A stretch of 64,000 bases of DNA from Tepidibacter mesophilus (GCF_002724055.1 NZ_BDQY01000008.1:45399-109398), one strand, 5' to 3'. Positions 24,482 through 35,256 are shown, counted from the stretch's first letter. Notes: generated from the letters alone by a model not told the origin. Numbers and translations: made by a program.

Positions 24482-25192
24482 TTATTTTAATGAGTTTATA
24501 ATATTGATAACTTCTTCTTTTGTTATAGAATAATTTGTAGTTATACAATATTTTACTCCAAAAGAAGACCATATAATTTTAAAATATCTATCTTTTGTAT
24601 TAATTAATGTATAATCTATATCCTTTATTTTGAATGATTGTATAGTAGACTGTTTAGCCATGGTCATTACTTCACTAGATTCATCACCTTCAAGATTTTG
24701 AATAAATTCAACATCTCCTTTTTCATTAATATAATTCAGTATAATAGTATGCTCATTCTCAACAATTACATCTTCTAATTTATAAGGTAATTCTCTAAAA
24801 TCAAAATCTATAAAATTACGAGCTTCTTCAATATTATTTATTTCAACAGATGAGTTATCTATTTCGTGATCTTGTTCTAATTCTTGTGAAGAAGATTGTT
24901 CTTCTATGCTTATACTTCCTTCTGTTTTTTTATTTATATTCTTTTGCTTAAATATTTTCCATGAATATGATTGAGTTGATGAAAAAGAATTTACCATCAT
25001 TAAAGAAATAGTTATTATAGCTGCTATTGAGGCTATTTTCTTATAGCTTTGTTTATTTTCTTTTTTACTTTTTTCTAATCCTTGTAGCTTTCTCCATTCA
25101 AATTCAATTTCACTATTTGAAATCTGTATATCTTCTACATCTTCTTTTAAAATTTCTTTTATTAACTCATCCATTCTATCTTTTTTATTCAT
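24482..25192 (-). CDS. Anti-sigma factor with DUF4367-like sensor domain
   Basis: From the ATG at 25192 (AAGGTG 6 bases upstream) the product has 236 residues; a GTG three codons earlier is less likely. It has a cytoplasmic N-terminal helical region (1-50), one membrane helix (about 54-71), a linker rich in E, S and Q, and an extracytoplasmic domain (about 115-236) ending IINSLK, similar to DUF4367. This is the shape of a membrane anti-sigma factor. Its start overlaps the end of the sigma gene by 8 bases, so the two are coupled. It likely holds the sigma factor at the membrane until an envelope signal frees it. Confidence 0.82.
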   Translation of the reverse strand: MNKKDRMDELIKEILKEDVEDIQISNSEIEFEWRKLQGLEKSKKENKQSYKKIASIAAIITISLMMVNSFSSTQSYSWKIFKQKNINKKTEGSISIEEQSSSQELEQDHEIDNSSVEINNIEEARNFIDFDFRELPYKLEDVIVENEHTIILNYINEKGDVEFIQNLEGDESSEVMTMAKQSTIQSFKIKDIDYTLINTKDRYFKIIWSSFGVKYCITTNYSITKEEVINIINSLK

Positions 25193-25739
25193 TATAATCA
25201 CCTTCCATCTTAAGTAGATTATATAGTTTTTCTTTTGCTCTATTTACTCTAGATTTGACCGTATTTACATTTAAATCTAGTTTTATGGAAATATCATTAT
25301 ATGATAATTCTTTATAATACCTCATAAATATAATTTCTTTATATTCTACATCTAATTCTGATATAGTATTTCTAACCTTTTGCCTTATATGTTTTTTATG
25401 TATTTTGTCGATTACTTCATCTTCCATATTTTCAGATACCAAATTTAGTTTTTCAGTATCATCTACTAAAGTTATCTTATTATTTCTAACAACATAATTT
25501 TTAGCTATATTAAGCCCTATCCTACATATCCATGGCTTAAACTTATCTATTTCGTCTAGATTATCATACTTTTCAAAAGCCTTAATATAAGCTTCATTAG
25601 TCAGTTCCTTAGAAACTTCTTTATCCTTTGTAAAATAATAAATGGTTTTAAAAACATCTTTATAATAGGTTTTATACAAAATATACTTTTGATCTTTGCT
25701 TAAGCTACTAGATTTATTGCTACTTTTTAGTACTGCCAA
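25185..25739 (-). CDS. ECF-family RNA polymerase sigma factor
   Basis: The 184-residue protein has sigma region 2 (about 22-90; YYFTKDKEVSKELTNEAYIKAFEKY and FKPWICRIGLNIAKNYV) and region 4 (about 125-175; ISELDVEYKEIIFMRYYKELSYNDISIKLDLNVNTVKSRVNRAKEKL), with no region 3, as in ECF sigmas. The TTG start has AGGAGG 7 bases upstream. It is co-transcribed with an anti-sigma factor. The -35 TGAAAC upstream of it (25895-25890) and the two promoters at 23882-23950 share a sequence, suggesting autoregulation and a local regulon. It resembles sigma-V-type factors in promoter taste, but I cannot place it in a named group. Confidence 0.9.
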   Translation of the reverse strand: MAVLKSSNKSSSLSKDQKYILYKTYYKDVFKTIYYFTKDKEVSKELTNEAYIKAFEKYDNLDEIDKFKPWICRIGLNIAKNYVVRNNKITLVDDTEKLNLVSENMEDEVIDKIHKKHIRQKVRNTISELDVEYKEIIFMRYYKELSYNDISIKLDLNVNTVKSRVNRAKEKLYNLLKMEGDYNE

Positions 25740-25869
25740 TTTGAGACCTCCTGTTTAGAACATTATTTTTTACTATATCGAATTTCTAACAATAACATTC
25801 TTAATCTACCATAATATAGAAAAAATAAAACCTTTTAAAATTTTTGTGTATATTAGATGTCTATTTATA

Positions 25870-25895
25870 TATAAGTAAAATCGGAAAAAGTTTCA
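25870..25895 (-). promoter_or_regulatory. Possible ECF autoregulatory promoter of the sigma operon
   Basis: On the minus strand GTGAAACTTTTTC (25896-25884) repeats the -35 region of the two ECF promoters at 23.9 kb over 12 bases, but the -10 position reads TATA and not TGTC. The leader would be about 125 bases. Confidence 0.45.
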
Positions 25896-25993
25896 CTTTA
25901 TATGTTATCTAAATAAGTAATATTTAAATGATATTAAGAATATTAAATAGAAAGTAAGTTTTAATAAATAAGAAATTAAAGTGGAGGATTTTA

Positions 25994-26635
25994 ATGGATA
26001 AAAACGTTAAATTTGTTATTAAGAAAAAAGTAGAAAGGACTATTCAAAACTTAGAAATAAACAATATTAATGGCTATTTTGTTCAAACTGAAGAGGATGC
26101 TTTAAATAAAATAAAAGAGTTAATAAATGAAGGAGATACTGTATCTGTAGGTGGCTCTATGACACTTTTTGAAGTTGAAGTCATAAATTTATTAAGAAAT
26201 GAAAATTATAACTTTCTTGATAGATATGAAGAAAATTTAACTTCAGAAGAAATTAAAGATATCAATAGAAAAAGCTTTTTTTCTAATGTATTTTTAACAA
26301 GTAGTAATGCTATTACAGAAAATGGAGAACTTTATAATGTCGACGGTAGAGGAAGTAGAGTCGCTCCTATGATTTATGGTCCTGATAAAGTTATTGTTGT
26401 AGTTGGAGTTAATAAAATAGTTAGAGATTTAGATGAAGCTATTATGAGAAATAAGGAATTAGCAGCTCCTGCTAATGCTAGAAGGTTAAATAAAGAGACT
26501 CCTTGCGCTAACATAGGACATTGTGTAGATTGCAATAGTAAAAACAGAATTTGTAATAAATATGTAGTTATAAAAAGAGAAATAGATTTAGGAAGAACTC
26601 ATGTGATTATAGTAAACAAAGAACTAGGGTATTAA
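25994..26635 (+). CDS. LUD domain protein (LutC/YkgG-like)
   Basis: The 213-residue protein is one LUD (DUF162) domain: VSVGGSMTLFEVEVINLL (about 50-67), FLTSSNAITENGELYNVDGRGSRV (about 99-122), IVVVGVNKIVRDLDEAI and a C-terminal cysteine set CANIGHCVDCNSKNRIC. Members take part in lactate utilisation (LutC, beside Fe-S partners LutA/LutB), but this is a solitary copy, common in Clostridia, so the substrate is open. GGAGG precedes the ATG. It is unlinked to the sigma operon that diverges from it. Confidence 0.85.
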   Translation: MDKNVKFVIKKKVERTIQNLEINNINGYFVQTEEDALNKIKELINEGDTVSVGGSMTLFEVEVINLLRNENYNFLDRYEENLTSEEIKDINRKSFFSNVFLTSSNAITENGELYNVDGRGSRVAPMIYGPDKVIVVVGVNKIVRDLDEAIMRNKELAAPANARRLNKETPCANIGHCVDCNSKNRICNKYVVIKREIDLGRTHVIIVNKELGY

Positions 26636-26643
26636 ACCTTATA

Positions 26644-26696
26644 AAAACATTCTATGAAAATATCATCGTATTCGCGGTATTTTCATAGAATGTTTT
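26644..26696 (+). terminator. Intrinsic terminator after the LUD gene
   Basis: A 19-20 bp stem (AAAACATTCTATGAAAATA with its complement) around a 15-base loop, followed by TTTT. Confidence 0.75.
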
Positions 26697-26713
26697 GATT
26701 ACCCATCAAAACA

Positions 26714-26751
26714 AAAAACCTAAATCTCGTATAAACGAAATTTAGGTTTTT
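26714..26751 (-). terminator. Intrinsic terminator after purA
   Basis: Stem AAAAACCTAAAT / ATTTAGGTTTTT with a 14-base loop, 16 bases after the purA stop codon. Confidence 0.85.
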
Positions 26752-26767
26752 ATAACTATTTTAATTA

Positions 26768-28057
<1,290 letters not shown>

Positions 28058-28097
28058 TCACCTCTTCATATATATAATAACGAACACTTTACTATTT

Positions 28098-28126
28098 ATT
28101 CTATCAAACATACGTATTTAAATCAA
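28098..28126 (-). promoter_or_regulatory. Vegetative promoter of purA
   Basis: Minus strand TTGATT (28126-28121), 17-bp spacer, TAGAAT (28103-28098), 47 bases before the start codon. It abuts the DnaA-box cluster. Confidence 0.65.
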
Positions 28127-28152
28127 TCTTTTTGACTTTTTTGATTCTAATT

Positions 28153-28346
28153 TAATCCACAGGTATCAACAGCTTTTCTGTGGATAATGTGGATATCTTT
28201 GTTCATATTTTTATTTTTTTGGTTATCAACAACTGTATACAAGATTATCCAAGTATATTCATATTAGTCAATCTCATTTACATTTATCCACAGTATAATA
28301 ACTTATTATTTCTCAAATATATATATATTATTATATTTGTTGATAA
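28153..28346. other. DnaA-box cluster outside oriC
   Basis: Two exact DnaA boxes occur at 28179-28187 (minus) and 28284-28292 (plus), with near matches (one mismatch) at 28153-28161, 28163-28171, 28188-28196, 28223-28231 and 28338-28346 and a weaker one at 28245-28253. The region is very AT-rich and non-coding. It lies about 24 kb from the dnaA origin, upstream of purA, and could titrate DnaA or regulate purA. Confidence 0.7.
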
Positions 28347-28372
28347 TTTATACGAAAATTAATGCAAAGTTA

Positions 28373-28414
28373 AAGCCAATATCTTTTGTGGATTAATTCC
28401 ACAGATATTGGCTT
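28373..28414 (-). terminator. Hairpin after the ferritin-like gene
   Basis: AAGCCAATATCT and its complement form a long stem with an inner TGTGG/CCACA pair; it follows the stop at 28435 on the minus strand. The trailing T-run is weak. Confidence 0.6.
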
Positions 28415-28434
28415 GATTGTATATAACTATAGAT

Positions 28435-28923
28435 TTATATAGATTTATATATATTTATTAAGTTCTCTAAATGTCCATTTTCTTCTTCGATAAGTTGCTT
28501 TAAATATTTTTTACTTTGCTCATATTTAGCAACTTTTAATAGGTTAGTGTAGAAAAGTATTGCATCTTTTTCTGCTTGCATTCCTATTATTAATGCGTCT
28601 TTAGAGTCTTTAACGTCTTTTATTTTATTATTAGTTAATCCTTGAGTATTAAATATAGCTGTATCACTTATAGCTTTTAAATACGCTGCTGTTTGCTCGT
28701 CAAATATATAATCATCATCATTTAAATTTTCTTCTTTAGCGTATGAATATATTTTTGAGAATAAATTAGCATGAGCTCTTTCTTCTTCTGCTAATAATTT
28801 AAATATTTTTTTTATATCTTCATTTTCTGCATCTTTCATAGCTTGTGTATAGAATCTAAATCCCTCTTCTTCAATATCTCTAGCTACCTTTAATAATTCA
28901 AGTTCATTTAAGTATAAGTTCAT
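28435..28923 (-). CDS. Ferritin-like diiron protein (rubrerythrin-type, no rubredoxin domain)
   Basis: The 162-residue protein is a four-helix bundle with two matching halves of metal ligands: EEEGFRFY and EEERAHANLF in the first half, EKDAILFY and EEENGHLENL in the second. This is the rubrerythrin diiron site. There is no C-terminal CxxC rubredoxin domain. In anaerobes such proteins reduce peroxide or store iron; sequence alone does not decide. A ribosome site (GGGGG) precedes the ATG. It is a single-gene unit between purA and dnaB. Confidence 0.85.
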   Translation of the reverse strand: MNLYLNELELLKVARDIEEEGFRFYTQAMKDAENEDIKKIFKLLAEEERAHANLFSKIYSYAKEENLNDDDYIFDEQTAAYLKAISDTAIFNTQGLTNNKIKDVKDSKDALIIGMQAEKDAILFYTNLLKVAKYEQSKKYLKQLIEEENGHLENLINIYKSI

Positions 28924-28990
28924 AATATTAACCCCCTATATTTGTTATATTGATTTTATACCCAGTTCAAATTATTTCTAAACATATATA

Positions 28991-30319
28991 CTATATATTT
29001 CTAGCCAAGTTGTGAAATTTTTGAAATTCTCCTAGCCAAGCAAGCTCAACTGTTCCAGTTTCTCCATGTCTATGCTTTGCAATTATTACTTCACCAATAC
29101 TTTTCTTTTCTGAGTCAGGATGATAGTACTCATCTCTATAAAGAAACATTACTATATCTGCATCCTGCTCTATGGCTCCAGATTCTCTAAGATCCGAAAG
29201 TATAGGTCTATGATCTGCTCTTAATTCAGGTGCACGAGAAAGCTGAGATAAAGCTATTACAGGACAGTTTAGTTCTTTAGCAAGAATCTTTAAAGATCTA
29301 GATATCTTAGATATCTCCTGTTGTCTACTTTCTCCTTTAGTATCACCTTCCATAAGTTGAAGATAATCTATTAATATAAAATCAAGTCCTTTTTCCATTT
29401 TAAGTCTTCTGCACTTTGATCTCATCTCCATTACAGTTATACCAGGGGTATCATCTATATATATATCTGCTTTTGACAAGGCTGCCATGGCTTCTATAAG
29501 CTTTGGCCAATCATCTTCATCTAAATTACCAGTCTTTAGCTTATTAAGTTCTACATGAGATTGAGCAGACAGCATACGCTGAATCAATTGTTCCTTTGAC
29601 ATCTCAAGACTAAAAACAGCTGCAGATATATTATCTTTCATAGCTGCATTTTGGACTAAATTAAGAGAAAAAGCCGTCTTTCCCATAGCAGGACGAGCAG
29701 CTATTAGAACTAAATCCGTTCTTTGAAGTCCATTAGTCTTTCTATCAAGGTCTATAAATCCAGTTGTAATTCCTGTTATCTTACCCTTATTTTTATACAA
29801 ATCTTCTAAGCTGTCATATGCAGTCATAAGAACTTCACTTATAGACTTAAAATTATCTCCTGTTTTTTCTTGAGATATATCAAATATCTTTTTCTGTGCT
29901 ATTTCAAGAGTATTATTAACACCCTCTGCATTATTATATCCTATATCAAGAATATCAGAAGAAGCTTTTATAAGCTTTCTCATTATAGATTTTTCTTTGA
30001 CTATGTTTGCATAGTTTCTAACGTTCGATGTTGTAGGTACAACAGTCGATAATTGAGTTAAATAAGTAATTCCACCGGCAATATCGAGGGTATTTCTCTT
30101 TTTCATTTCCTCTGTCAATGTTATTATATCTATTGGTTCACTATTCCTATAAAGGTTTAATACAGCTTCATAAATTTCTTTATGTGCGTCTTTATAAAAA
30201 TCATCTGGTTTTATTACCTCAGAAACTGCTACAACAGCATCTTTGTCTAACAATATAGACCCCAAAATAGACTGCTCAGCATCTATACTGTGAGGAGGAA
30301 TCCTTCCTGCTTGCTCCAT
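28991..30319 (-). CDS. dnaB: Replicative DNA helicase DnaB
   Basis: The 442-residue helicase has the N-terminal DnaB domain (about 8-110, PPHSIDAEQSILGSILLD) and a RecA-like ATPase (about 170-440) with Walker A ARPAMGKTA (about 205), Walker B DFILIDYLQLM (about 312) and an arginine finger region. It unwinds DNA at the fork and is loaded by the DnaI-like protein encoded at 18646-19653. It is the last gene of the minus-strand unit yybS-gdpP-rplI-dnaB, with an 18-base gap after rplI; GGAGG precedes the start. Confidence 0.97.
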   Translation of the reverse strand: MEQAGRIPPHSIDAEQSILGSILLDKDAVVAVSEVIKPDDFYKDAHKEIYEAVLNLYRNSEPIDIITLTEEMKKRNTLDIAGGITYLTQLSTVVPTTSNVRNYANIVKEKSIMRKLIKASSDILDIGYNNAEGVNNTLEIAQKKIFDISQEKTGDNFKSISEVLMTAYDSLEDLYKNKGKITGITTGFIDLDRKTNGLQRTDLVLIAARPAMGKTAFSLNLVQNAAMKDNISAAVFSLEMSKEQLIQRMLSAQSHVELNKLKTGNLDEDDWPKLIEAMAALSKADIYIDDTPGITVMEMRSKCRRLKMEKGLDFILIDYLQLMEGDTKGESRQQEISKISRSLKILAKELNCPVIALSQLSRAPELRADHRPILSDLRESGAIEQDADIVMFLYRDEYYHPDSEKKSIGEVIIAKHRHGETGTVELAWLGEFQKFHNLARNI

Positions 30320-30337
30320 TTTGACCCCTCCTAAAAA

Positions 30338-30787
30338 TTAATTTTTTTCTTTTATATCTACTCTAATTTTAGTAACTACCTTAGGGTGTATTTTCATTTC
30401 AACAAACCTTGAGCCCAAGCACTTTATAGGTTCTTCTAATAATATTTTTCTCTTATCTACCTCTATCTTATGCTTTTTCTTTAATTCAGTAGCTATATCC
30501 TTTGACGTTATAGATCCAAATAATCTTCCGCCTTCTCCAGACTTAGAATATAAAGTAACAACTAGTTCTTCCATTTTAGCTCCTAATTGTTTAGCTTCTT
30601 CATATTCTTTATCTGCTTTTATCTTTTTAGCTGTATTTTGCTCATTAAGTACCTTCATATTTCCTTCAGTTGCTTCTTTAGCTAATTTTCTTGGAAATAA
30701 GTAATTTCTTGCATATCCATCGCTAGCATTAATTACTTCTCCTTTTTTCCCTGTTCCTTTTATATCTTTTAATAAAATAACCTTCAT
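30338..30787 (-). CDS. rplI: 50S ribosomal protein L9
   Basis: The 149-residue protein begins [36 protein letters not shown], the L9 signature, followed by the connecting helix (about 40-75) and the C-terminal rRNA-binding domain. The length is normal. It starts 2 bases after the gdpP stop and is followed by dnaB, the usual gdpP-rplI-dnaB order in Firmicutes. Confidence 0.97.
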   Translation of the reverse strand: MKVILLKDIKGTGKKGEVINASDGYARNYLFPRKLAKEATEGNMKVLNEQNTAKKIKADKEYEEAKQLGAKMEELVVTLYSKSGEGGRLFGSITSKDIATELKKKHKIEVDKRKILLEEPIKCLGSRFVEMKIHPKVVTKIRVDIKEKN

Positions 30788-30789
30788 AT

Positions 30790-32784
30790 TTACTCCTCCT
30801 TTAAATATTCTAATATTGATTCTTTTAACATTTTTACTGTATCTTCAATAGAAATATCCTTAAGTTGAGCCCCCGCAACATCTATATGTCCGCCTCCACC
30901 TAGTTTTTCCATGAATATATGTACATTTATATCACCTAGTGACCTTGCGCTTATAAATATTGTATCATCATTTCCTTTTCCTAACACGAAAGATGCCCTT
31001 ATTCCTTTTATATTCAAAAGTTCATCTGCAGCCTGAGCTGATATCAATTTAGAATTTTCAATTCCATCGTCACAAACAGAAATGGCTATAATACCACCTA
31101 TTATTTGAGAATTTTTTATTATTTGAGCTTTAGCTATAAAGTTATCTAAATCCCCTTGGAATAATTTTTTTACAGATGTTGTATCTGCCCCTAGCTTCCT
31201 AAGCATTGCGGCAGCTTCAAAGGTTCTAACGCCTGTCTTAAAAGTAAAATTTTTAGTATCTAGAGTTATTCCAGCAAGTAATGCGTCTGCTCCTAAATTA
31301 TCTATACTAGTTTTGCTATCTATATACTGTATAAGTTCTGTAACCATCTCACACGTAGATGAAGCATAAGTTTCATGATACATTAAAACAGCATTATCTA
31401 TAAATTCTACACCTCTTCTGTGGTGATCTATAACTGCTATTTTTTCAGATATTTTAAGCAATTCTTCGCATTCAGTAAAATTAGGTCTATGTGTATCAAC
31501 AACTATAACTAAGCTATCTCTTCTACAATTTCTTATAGCATCTTCTCTTGATATAAACACATCTTTATAGCTTTCATTTTCTTTGACTCTTTCCATAAAT
31601 AAATCTATAGAAGAGTTTGATGATTGAATGACTATATTTGCTTCTTTATTTAACAATTTACATATATCATAGATTCCTATCCCTGCACCTATAGCATCTA
31701 GATCTGGGTATTTATGACCCATAATATAGATATCCTCTGCTTCAAGTATCAATTCTTTTAGCGCATAAGCTATAAGTCTAGCCCTAACCTTATTCTTTTT
31801 TTCTACAGCCTTGGATTTTCCACCATAGAAGATAGACTTATCTTTTCTTTTTATAACAGCCTGATCTCCACCTCTTCCAAGTGCCAAATCAAGAGCACTA
31901 ATGGCGTACTTAAGATTTTGTTCATGTGTATCTCCCATAGCCCCTATTCCAATACTAAGAGTCAAAGGTAGCGTATTCCCATAATCTACATCTCTTATTT
32001 GATCTAGTATAGTGAACTTATCTTGTTCTAGATCTCTAAGCTGCTTAGAATCTATTATCAAAGTATACTTATCTTTGCTATTTCTTCTTAAAGCTCCATT
32101 TAAGCTTATAGCCCATGTATTTAACTTTCTCTCTAATTCAGCATTAATGAGAGGTCTAACATCTTGATTTGCACTTTCTAAAACCTCATCATATCCATCT
32201 ATTTGTACTAAGGCTATAACTGATTTTTCATCTTCGTATTTATTAAATAGTTTAACATATTCAGTTTTGTCTAACCAGTATAGAACTATCAAATATTTAA
32301 TATCTTTATCTTTTTTAGTCTTCACTATATTATACACTACAGTATACTTTTTATTATTAAAGTCAACTTCAGTATAAAATTCTTTCGTTTCATTTAACTT
32401 TTTCCTTAAACTTAAATTAGGCATAAGTTCTTTTATATTTTTATGAAATATATTATCCTTGTTAACCATATTATAAAATTTCTTATTATACCAACTTATA
32501 CTCTCATCAAATTCCAAAATACATAAAGGTATAGGTAATTTAAGTATAGTTTGCTTTATAGTATCATCAATTTCAAGAGATAAGTCCTCGATAGTTTGAA
32601 TCCATTCTATCTTTTTTTTGTGCTTAATTTTGAAATTATAATATGTTATATAAAACAATACTACAAAAGAAATTCCTCCTAAATAAAAATTATAATATAG
32701 TATTATTAAACTCATTAAAAATATAATTATTATATTTATATTAAATTGTTGATCTTTAAATTTTAAATACAGCTTATCTTTCAT
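30790..32784 (-). CDS. gdpP: Cyclic-di-AMP phosphodiesterase GdpP
   Basis: The 664-residue protein has two N-terminal membrane helices (about 15-50), a PAS-like domain (about 65-165), a degenerate GGDEF domain (about 180-310) lacking an intact GGDEF motif, and a DHH/DHHA1 phosphodiesterase (about 340-660) with [25 protein letters not shown] and [12 protein letters not shown]. It hydrolyses c-di-AMP to pApA and so tunes turgor, wall homeostasis and beta-lactam tolerance. Genes run in the conserved order yybS-like, gdpP, rplI, dnaB. Confidence 0.96.
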   Translation of the reverse strand: MKDKLYLKFKDQQFNINIIIIFLMSLIILYYNFYLGGISFVVLFYITYYNFKIKHKKKIEWIQTIEDLSLEIDDTIKQTILKLPIPLCILEFDESISWYNKKFYNMVNKDNIFHKNIKELMPNLSLRKKLNETKEFYTEVDFNNKKYTVVYNIVKTKKDKDIKYLIVLYWLDKTEYVKLFNKYEDEKSVIALVQIDGYDEVLESANQDVRPLINAELERKLNTWAISLNGALRRNSKDKYTLIIDSKQLRDLEQDKFTILDQIRDVDYGNTLPLTLSIGIGAMGDTHEQNLKYAISALDLALGRGGDQAVIKRKDKSIFYGGKSKAVEKKNKVRARLIAYALKELILEAEDIYIMGHKYPDLDAIGAGIGIYDICKLLNKEANIVIQSSNSSIDLFMERVKENESYKDVFISREDAIRNCRRDSLVIVVDTHRPNFTECEELLKISEKIAVIDHHRRGVEFIDNAVLMYHETYASSTCEMVTELIQYIDSKTSIDNLGADALLAGITLDTKNFTFKTGVRTFEAAAMLRKLGADTTSVKKLFQGDLDNFIAKAQIIKNSQIIGGIIAISVCDDGIENSKLISAQAADELLNIKGIRASFVLGKGNDDTIFISARSLGDINVHIFMEKLGGGGHIDVAGAQLKDISIEDTVKMLKESILEYLKEE

Positions 32785-32797
32785 AAGCCCCTCCTAA

Positions 32798-33727
32798 TTA
32801 CCTTCTTATCTTTCTAAAATTCATCGCAGAATCCAACATACCTATTATGGTTATAATAAAGACTATAGGTTTTATAATAAAAGATGTTATAAGTAAGAAT
32901 CCTTTAACTCCTCTTTTTATATTAATTTTATCTAAGAAGTAACTATAAACACAGGCTCCCTGAATTAGAAATAAAGTAAGTATAATCATTTCCAAATTCA
33001 TAACTATAGACTCATAGTAAATTCCATCTACATATTTTATAACCAAAGTAGATAAGTATATTAAAACTATTCCAAAAGGTATATTTCCTGGTAAAGAAAA
33101 TTCTTTTATTTCAGGTAATAAACTTTCATCTTTTTTTGTTTTTCTCAATATAAATACTGATGCACAATAATTAATAAATGAAATAACTATAGATGGCATG
33201 ATAACTAATGTACTAGGAAGATACACTGAAAAATATTCCAATATACTACTTAATCCTTTCTCGTCTATCTTAACTCCCAAACCATTTAGAACATCTTTTT
33301 GAATCTCTATAGATTCAATTAATATATCATTAAATCCTTTTACAATATCTACATTAAATATAATTATAGATATCTTAATATATAACATCATCATAACTAT
33401 AAAAATTAAACTTCCAAGTGCTATATTTTTAAATGGATTCTCATTTTTATAAATGTTATGTCCTATAAATATAGAAGGGATAATTACTAAAGCAGATATA
33501 AATGCAGATATAGGATTTGTAGTCATAATTAAAATTATTAATGATATAAACGAACCCATAATTGAATATCTTATCCCACATCTAGCTGTTATTATCGTAT
33601 ATGGTATTCCATTAAATATGAAAAACATACCCAAAACCGGAATATAAGTAGATGCTAAAGCAAATACGATTCCTATACATGAAAGTATAGAGGCTTCCAT
33701 CAATTTCTTGCTATTATTAATTTGCAT
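32798..33727 (-). CDS. YybS family DUF2232 membrane protein
   Basis: The 309-residue protein has about eight membrane helices and begins KKLMEASILSCIGIVFALASTYIPVLGMFFIF. Its hydrophobic pattern, with GMFFIFNGIPYTIITARCG near residue 32, and its place just before gdpP match the YybS/DUF2232 family, which resembles ECF-transporter S components. The substrate is unknown. It begins 9 bases after the MazG-like gene and ends 13 bases before gdpP. Confidence 0.85.
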   Translation of the reverse strand: MQINNSKKLMEASILSCIGIVFALASTYIPVLGMFFIFNGIPYTIITARCGIRYSIMGSFISLIILIMTTNPISAFISALVIIPSIFIGHNIYKNENPFKNIALGSLIFIVMMMLYIKISIIIFNVDIVKGFNDILIESIEIQKDVLNGLGVKIDEKGLSSILEYFSVYLPSTLVIMPSIVISFINYCASVFILRKTKKDESLLPEIKEFSLPGNIPFGIVLIYLSTLVIKYVDGIYYESIVMNLEMIILTLFLIQGACVYSYFLDKINIKRGVKGFLLITSFIIKPIVFIITIIGMLDSAMNFRKIRR

Positions 33728-33736
33728 AAAAAACTA

Positions 33737-34057
33737 TCACTCCCTAAGCTTTATATAATCTTTAAGCTCACTTAAATCTCCATACCACTTTTCAACCTTA
33801 TGATCATCATTTATAGCTCTTACTATTTTCTCTTTTATTTTTCTATCTATATTAGAAAAGCTAAAGCCTAGCCTTTTTCCAAGTAAATAAGTAACCATTA
33901 TTATATTAGCTAGAATATCTTGAATAGTCTCATCTGTATAGCTAGCTCCTTTTAGCATAATTTCATATAAAGCTGATATGCTACTTAAAATCTCTGTTTT
34001 TAACCATTCTATTATCTTTATATTTTTAGTTACATCAAGATCTCTATCTATTTTCAA
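33737..34057 (-). CDS. MazG-like family protein (106 aa)
   Basis: The 106-residue helical protein has EWLKTEILSSISALYEIMLKGASY and ILANIIMVTYLLGKRLGFSFSNIDRKIKEKI, which fits the MazG-like nucleotide pyrophosphohydrolase fold common in Clostridia. The catalytic EExxE/ExxD metal motif of true MazG is not evident, so enzymatic activity is doubtful. It sits between rpsR and the yybS-like gene. Confidence 0.65.
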   Translation of the reverse strand: MKIDRDLDVTKNIKIIEWLKTEILSSISALYEIMLKGASYTDETIQDILANIIMVTYLLGKRLGFSFSNIDRKIKEKIVRAINDDHKVEKWYGDLSELKDYIKLRE

Positions 34058-34123
34058 GTATATCCCCCCTTAATATACAATTATACCATATAAAACTAAA
34101 CTTAATTAATATTATGTATAGAT

Positions 34124-34149
34124 TAAAAAAACGAGCCATAAAGGCTCGT
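34124..34149 (-). terminator. Intrinsic terminator of the rpsF-ssb-rpsR operon
   Basis: Stem ACGAGCC / GGCTCGT with a 5-base loop and a run of seven T on the minus strand, 7 bases after the rpsR stop. Confidence 0.9.
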
Positions 34150-34155
34150 CTATTA

Positions 34156-34383
34156 TTAATCTATTGTGTATGGTAAAAGTGCTATATTTCTAGCTCTTTT
34201 AATAGCTACAGTTAATTCTCTTTGATGTTTAGCACAAGTTCCAGAAATTCTTCTTGGTAATATCTTACCTCTTTCTGTGATATACTTGCCTAATTTTCCT
34301 ATGTTTTTGTAATCTATTTTAACGTTCTTGTCAGCGCAGAAAGAACAAACCTTTTTTCTACGACGTCTTTTTTTATTCATCAT
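34156..34383 (-). CDS. rpsR: 30S ribosomal protein S18
   Basis: The 75-residue protein has the S18 core [48 protein letters not shown] (about 25-72). The N-terminal CSFCADKNV adds cysteines, as in many clostridial S18 proteins that carry zinc. Last gene of rpsF-ssb-rpsR. Either of the first two ATG codons could be the start. Confidence 0.97.
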   Translation of the reverse strand: MMNKKRRRRKKVCSFCADKNVKIDYKNIGKLGKYITERGKILPRRISGTCAKHQRELTVAIKRARNIALLPYTID

Positions 34384-34403
34384 AATAGTTTCCCTCCTTC
34401 TCT

Positions 34404-34835
34404 CTAGAATGGAATATCATCATCATCTAATGCCTGGAATCCTCCTGTATCTAGACCAACAGGTTCAAATGTTTTTTCAAATCCAGTATTTGAAGGAGCT
34501 GGATTTTCAGATCTACCTTTAGATTCTAAAAATTCTACTCTTTCTGCAACAACTTCTGTCACATACCTTCTATCTCCATTTTGAGCCTCATAAGATCTAG
34601 TTTGAAGCGAACCTTTAATTGAAACTAATCTTCCTTTAGCAAGGTAGTTTGCACAGTTCTCTCCTGGTTTTCCCCAGACTACGATATTGAAGAAATCAGC
34701 TTCTCTTTTTCCTTCTTTATTTACATAAGATCTATTTACAGCTATTGAAAAGGTGGCAACAGGCTTACCTGTTCCTGCAATGTACCTAAGTTCGGGGTCT
34801 TTAGTCAACCTACCCACCAATACAACACAATTCAT
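34404..34835 (-). CDS. ssb: Single-stranded DNA-binding protein
   Basis: The 143-residue protein has an OB-fold (about 1-105; [18 protein letters not shown] and [18 protein letters not shown]), a variable linker and the acidic tip DDDDIPF that docks partner proteins. It lies in the standard rpsF-ssb-rpsR operon and is the replicative SSB. Confidence 0.97.
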   Translation of the reverse strand: MNCVVLVGRLTKDPELRYIAGTGKPVATFSIAVNRSYVNKEGKREADFFNIVVWGKPGENCANYLAKGRLVSIKGSLQTRSYEAQNGDRRYVTEVVAERVEFLESKGRSENPAPSNTGFEKTFEPVGLDTGGFQALDDDDIPF

Positions 34836-34859
34836 AAAAACACCACCTTATATTAATTA

Positions 34860-35147
34860 CTAAGCTTCAATATTTACGATCATGTGTCTTATTGAATCTT
34901 CACTAATCTTTAGGTTTCTTTCGATTTCCTTTGGAACGTCAACACCAGCAGTGAAGTTAACTAATACATAGTATCCTTCAGTACGCTTTTGTATAGGATA
35001 TGCTAATTTCTTATTACCCCAAACATCAAGCTTATCTACTTGTCCGTTACCAGATTCAATTATGTTATTAATTTTATCTTGTATCTTTTGCTTAGCCTCA
35101 TCTTCTATGTTAGACTTTAATACATAAATTAATTCATACTTTTTCAT
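34860..35147 (-). CDS. rpsF: 30S ribosomal protein S6
   Basis: The 95-residue protein begins MKKYELIYVLKSNIEDEA and has LAYPIQKRTEGYYVLVNF and EDSIRHMIVNIE, the S6 signature. First gene of the operon; upstream are a promoter (35228-35256) and a hairpin that may be the S6-S18 autoregulatory site. Confidence 0.97.
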   Translation of the reverse strand: MKKYELIYVLKSNIEDEAKQKIQDKINNIIESGNGQVDKLDVWGNKKLAYPIQKRTEGYYVLVNFTAGVDVPKEIERNLKISEDSIRHMIVNIEA

Positions 35148-35176
35148 TACAATTCACCTCCCTTTGGACTTAGACG

Positions 35177-35196
35177 GCTCTAATATTCATTAGAGC
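35177..35196 (-). promoter_or_regulatory. Leader hairpin of rpsF, possible S6:S18 autoregulatory site
   Basis: The leader folds a perfect 8-bp hairpin (GCTCTAAT with ATTAGAGC) followed by CGTC, so a CCG lies at its foot on the minus strand. CCG near a bulge is part of the S6:S18-binding leader motif. A second hairpin (GAGATTAATCTC) lies at 35204-35217. Confidence 0.4.
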
Positions 35197-35227
35197 AGAG
35201 AAATGAGATTAATCTCACATCTTTAAG

Positions 35228-35256
35228 ATTGTATCATTTATTATAATAAAAGTCAA
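35228..35256 (-). promoter_or_regulatory. Vegetative promoter of rpsF-ssb-rpsR
   Basis: Minus strand TTGACT (35256-35251), 17-bp spacer, TACAAT (35233-35228). It lies about 80 bases before the rpsF start, leaving room for a regulatory leader. The rest of the gap (35257-35442) shows nothing recognisable. Confidence 0.75.

Noticed and set aside
28180..28362. 60-codon plus-strand frame in the purA-ferritin gap
   Set aside because: No ribosome site, low-complexity hydrophobic text and complete overlap with the DnaA-box cluster; it is not a convincing gene.
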